DNA from: Arcobacter sp.
Lineage (GTDB): Bacteria > Campylobacterota > Campylobacteria > Campylobacterales > Arcobacteraceae
Reading direction: 5' to 3'
Length of the DNA stretch: 64,000 nt
Assembly: GCA_002685075.1 (NCBI GenBank)
Contig: NYWO01000108.1
Span: 27,281 to 91,280, forward strand
Positions 61,084 to 64,000 of this stretch are shown here, piece after piece (within the stretch, counting starts at the first letter, position 1; each line of letters begins with the position of its first letter). The notes beneath the pieces were generated by a model, which was not told where the DNA came from, ran no database searches, and worked only from the letters and a program-made list of their open reading frames with translations. Made by a program: the position numbers and the translations under genes.

Positions 61084-63756
61084 ATGTCGTTGTTAAACTT
61101 AGAAGATATTAATCCATTAGAAACAGAAGAATGGATGGAAGCATTAGAAGCTGTTATTGATGAAGAAGGTGTTGATAGAGCTCATTTTTTACTTGAAAAA
61201 CTTATTGACAAATCGAGAAGAAGTGGTTCAGATATACCACATAGTGGAAATACGGCATATTTGAATACTATTCCTGTAAATCAAGAACCAAAAATGCCAG
61301 GAGATAGAGATTTAGAGAGAAAAATTAGATCAATTATTAGATGGAATGCTCAAGCTATGGTTTTACGAGCTTCTAAAAAGAAGTTAGAACTTGGTGGACA
61401 TATTGCATCATTCCAGTCATCTGCTACATTATATGATGTAGGATTCAATCATTTCTTTAAAGCTCCAAATGAAAAAGATGGTGGGGATTTAGTATTTTAT
61501 CAAGGACATATTTCTCCGGGTATCTATGCAAGAAGTTTTGTAGAAGGAAGATTAACTGAATCTCAAATGGATAACTTTAGACAAGAAGCATTTGTAGATG
61601 GTTTATCTTCATACCCACATCCAAAACTTATGCCTTCATATTGGCAGTTCCCAACTGTATCAATGGGTCTTGGACCAATACAAGCAATTTATCAAGCAAG
61701 ATTTTTAAAATATCTTACAAATAGAGGTATTAAAGATTGTAGCGAGCAAAAAGTATATTGTTACATGGGTGATGGAGAGTGTGATGAGCCTGAATCTTTA
61801 GGTGCAATCGGACTAGCTGGACGTGAAGGTTTAGATAACTTAGTATTTGTTATTAATTGTAACTTACAAAGACTAGATGGTCCTGTACGTGGTAATGGAA
61901 AAATTATTCAAGAGTTAGAAAGTGAATTTAGAGGTGCTGGTTGGCAAGTTCTAAAAGTTGTTTGGGGTGCTAAGTGGGATGAATTATTAGCAAAAGACAA
62001 ATCTGGAAAACTATTACAATTAATGGAAGAAACTGTTGATGGTGAGTATCAAAACTTTAAACAAAAAGGTGGAGCTTACACAAGAGAAAAATTCTTTAAT
62101 AAGTACCCTGAAACTGCAAAACTTGTAGAAAATATGAGTGATAGTGAAATTTGGCAATTAAATAGAGGTGGACATGACCCTGTTAAAGTATATGCTGCTT
62201 ATAAAAAAGCAAACGATACAAAAGGAGTTCCTTCTGTAATTCTTGCTAAAACTGTAAAAGGTTACGGTATGGGTGAAGCTGCTGAGGGTAAAAATATTGC
62301 TCATGGTGTTAAAAAAGTAGATACATCAGTACTTAGACAGTTTAGAGATAGATTCGATATTCCAATTTCAGATGAAGATGTTGAAAATTTAAAATACTAT
62401 AGACCATCAGAAGATTCTCCTGAATATAAATATATGCAAAAGCATAGAGAAGATTTACATGGACATGTTCCACAAAGAAGAGAGAATTTTTCTCAGTCTT
62501 TAGAAATTCCAACATTAGATAAATTTGAAGCTGTTTTAAAAGGTAGTGGGGATAGAGAAATTTCTACAACTATGGCATTTGTAAGAGTTTTAAATATTTT
62601 AGTTAAAGATAAAAAAATTGGTAAAAATATCGTTCCAATTGTTCCAGATGAAGCTAGAACATTCGGTATGGAAGGTATGTTTAGACAACTTGGTATTTAT
62701 GCTAATGAAGGTCAAAAATATATTCCACAAGATAAAGATCAAGTTGCTTTCTACAAAGAAGATAAAAAAGGTCAAGTACTTCAAGAAGGTATTAATGAAT
62801 TAGGTGCAATGGGTTCTTGGACTGCAGCAGCTACATCTTACTCTGTAAATGATTGTCCTATGATTCCTTTTTATATTTTCTATTCAATGTTTGGATTCCA
62901 AAGAACTGGAGATATGTGTTGGGCAGCAGCTGATCAAAAAGCTAGAGGTTTCTTAGTTGGTGGAACATCTGGTAGAACTACACTTAATGGTGAAGGTTTA
63001 CAACATGAAGATGGTCATTCTCATATTATTGCAAATACTATTCCTTCTTGTGTAACTTACGATCCTACTTATGGATATGAAGTTGCTGTTATTGTTCAAG
63101 ATGGTATGAATAGAATGTACGGTGAAGCACAAGAGAATATCTACTACTATTTAACAACATTAAATGAAAACTATAAACAACCTGCAATGCCAGAAGGTGT
63201 AGAAGAAGGTATCTTAAAAGGTATTTATAAATTTAAAACTTATGAAGCTAAAAATGATTATAAAGTTAAATTATTAGGTTCTGGTACTATTTTAGAGCAA
63301 GTTAGACTTGCAGCTGAAATTTTAGCAAACGATTATGGAATTGCATCTGAACTTTATTCTGCTACTTCTTATAATGAATTAGCAAGAGAAGCACAAAATG
63401 TTGAAAGAGATAACCTATTAAATATTGATGCTGAAGATAAAATTGCTTATGTAGATCAAGTATTAGGAAGTGATGATGAAAATATCATTATCTCTGCAAC
63501 TGATTATATGAAAGCTTACTCTGAGCAAATTGCTCCATTTGTAAAAGGTTCATTTAAAGCACTTGGTACTGATGGTTTTGGACGATCAGATTCAAGAGCA
63601 AACCTAAGATCATTCTTTGAAGTTGATACAGACTTTATCGTATTTACAACATTAGCACAACTTGCAAGAAATGGTAAAATCGAGAAATCAGTGGTAGCAG
63701 AAGCTATGAAAAAACATAATATTGATCCTACTAGAATCAATCCATTAAATGCCTAA
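61084..63756 (+). CDS. aceE: Pyruvate dehydrogenase E1 component, homodimeric type
   Basis: 890 aa; ETEEWMEALEAVIDEEGVDRAHFLLEKLI, GHIASFQSSATLYDVGFNHFF, YCYMGDGECDEPES...NLVFVINCNLQRLDGPVRGNGKIIQELE. Confidence 0.97.
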   Translation: MSLLNLEDINPLETEEWMEALEAVIDEEGVDRAHFLLEKLIDKSRRSGSDIPHSGNTAYLNTIPVNQEPKMPGDRDLERKIRSIIRWNAQAMVLRASKKKLELGGHIASFQSSATLYDVGFNHFFKAPNEKDGGDLVFYQGHISPGIYARSFVEGRLTESQMDNFRQEAFVDGLSSYPHPKLMPSYWQFPTVSMGLGPIQAIYQARFLKYLTNRGIKDCSEQKVYCYMGDGECDEPESLGAIGLAGREGLDNLVFVINCNLQRLDGPVRGNGKIIQELESEFRGAGWQVLKVVWGAKWDELLAKDKSGKLLQLMEETVDGEYQNFKQKGGAYTREKFFNKYPETAKLVENMSDSEIWQLNRGGHDPVKVYAAYKKANDTKGVPSVILAKTVKGYGMGEAAEGKNIAHGVKKVDTSVLRQFRDRFDIPISDEDVENLKYYRPSEDSPEYKYMQKHREDLHGHVPQRRENFSQSLEIPTLDKFEAVLKGSGDREISTTMAFVRVLNILVKDKKIGKNIVPIVPDEARTFGMEGMFRQLGIYANEGQKYIPQDKDQVAFYKEDKKGQVLQEGINELGAMGSWTAAATSYSVNDCPMIPFYIFYSMFGFQRTGDMCWAAADQKARGFLVGGTSGRTTLNGEGLQHEDGHSHIIANTIPSCVTYDPTYGYEVAVIVQDGMNRMYGEAQENIYYYLTTLNENYKQPAMPEGVEEGILKGIYKFKTYEAKNDYKVKLLGSGTILEQVRLAAEILANDYGIASELYSATSYNELAREAQNVERDNLLNIDAEDKIAYVDQVLGSDDENIIISATDYMKAYSEQIAPFVKGSFKALGTDGFGRSDSRANLRSFFEVDTDFIVFTTLAQLARNGKIEKSVVAEAMKKHNIDPTRINPLNA

Positions 63757-63766
63757 GGAGTAAAAG

Positions 63767-64000
63767 ATGAGTACTATTCAAGATATATTTATTCCAGATT
63801 TAGGTGGAGATACTGATGTTGATTTAATTGACATTATGGTCTCTGTTGGTGATACAGTTGAAGTTGAAGATGGTTTAATTACATTAGAAACTGAAAAAGC
63901 TTCTATGGATGTTCCTACAACACATAGTGGTGTTATAAAAGAAATTTTAGTTGAAGTTGGAGCAAAAGTTAATTCTGGTGATTTAATTGCTAGAGTTGAA
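63767..64000 (+). CDS. aceF: Dihydrolipoamide acetyltransferase (PDH E2), truncated by window edge
   Basis: MSTIQDIFIPDLGGDTDVDLIDIMVSVGDTVEVEDGLITLETEKASMDVPTTHSGVIKEI lipoyl domain, adjacent to aceE. Confidence 0.93.
   Translation, partial: MSTIQDIFIPDLGGDTDVDLIDIMVSVGDTVEVEDGLITLETEKASMDVPTTHSGVIKEILVEVGAKVNSGDLIARVE

Noticed and set aside
62618-62803. 61-aa ORFs inside aceE (both strands)
   Set aside because: Out-of-frame shadows of a highly conserved aceE gene.

Overview
AT-rich chromosomal window from a Campylobacterota bacterium. Gene order and protein style look Arcobacter-like; this is inference, as no taxonomic search was run. Most of the window is ordinary housekeeping DNA: pgm, slyD-like, an RND efflux operon, engB/lptA/lptC/kdsC/hisB, rlpA/mltD-like, tatD, hslUV/rplI, ubiX/coaD/tmk/hisS/speA/cysE, uvrA, PG L,D-transpeptidase, sstT, lipA/lplA-like, aceE/aceF, and an initiator tRNA. 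No CRISPR array, rRNA, prophage or intact IS element was seen. Items most worth a second look: (1) a full-length 817-aa aconitase-fold protein that has lost nearly all recognisable catalytic residues and two of three Fe-S cysteines (pseudo-aconitase); (2) a serine-recombinase-like protein without the catalytic Ser and several catalytic Arg; (3) a translationally coupled cassette of HerA-like ATPase, HugZ-like protein, H-NOX and hybrid histidine kinase; (4) an RND pump split exactly at its internal-repeat boundary; (5) tatD with no ATG/GTG/TTG start, apparently ATA overlapping the upstream stop; (6) an A13 tract inside a CWC-type Cys-rich gene; (7) three decaying signal-transduction genes (SBP-histidine kinase, GGDEF, AraC). 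All family calls come from reading motifs by eye, without database searches.
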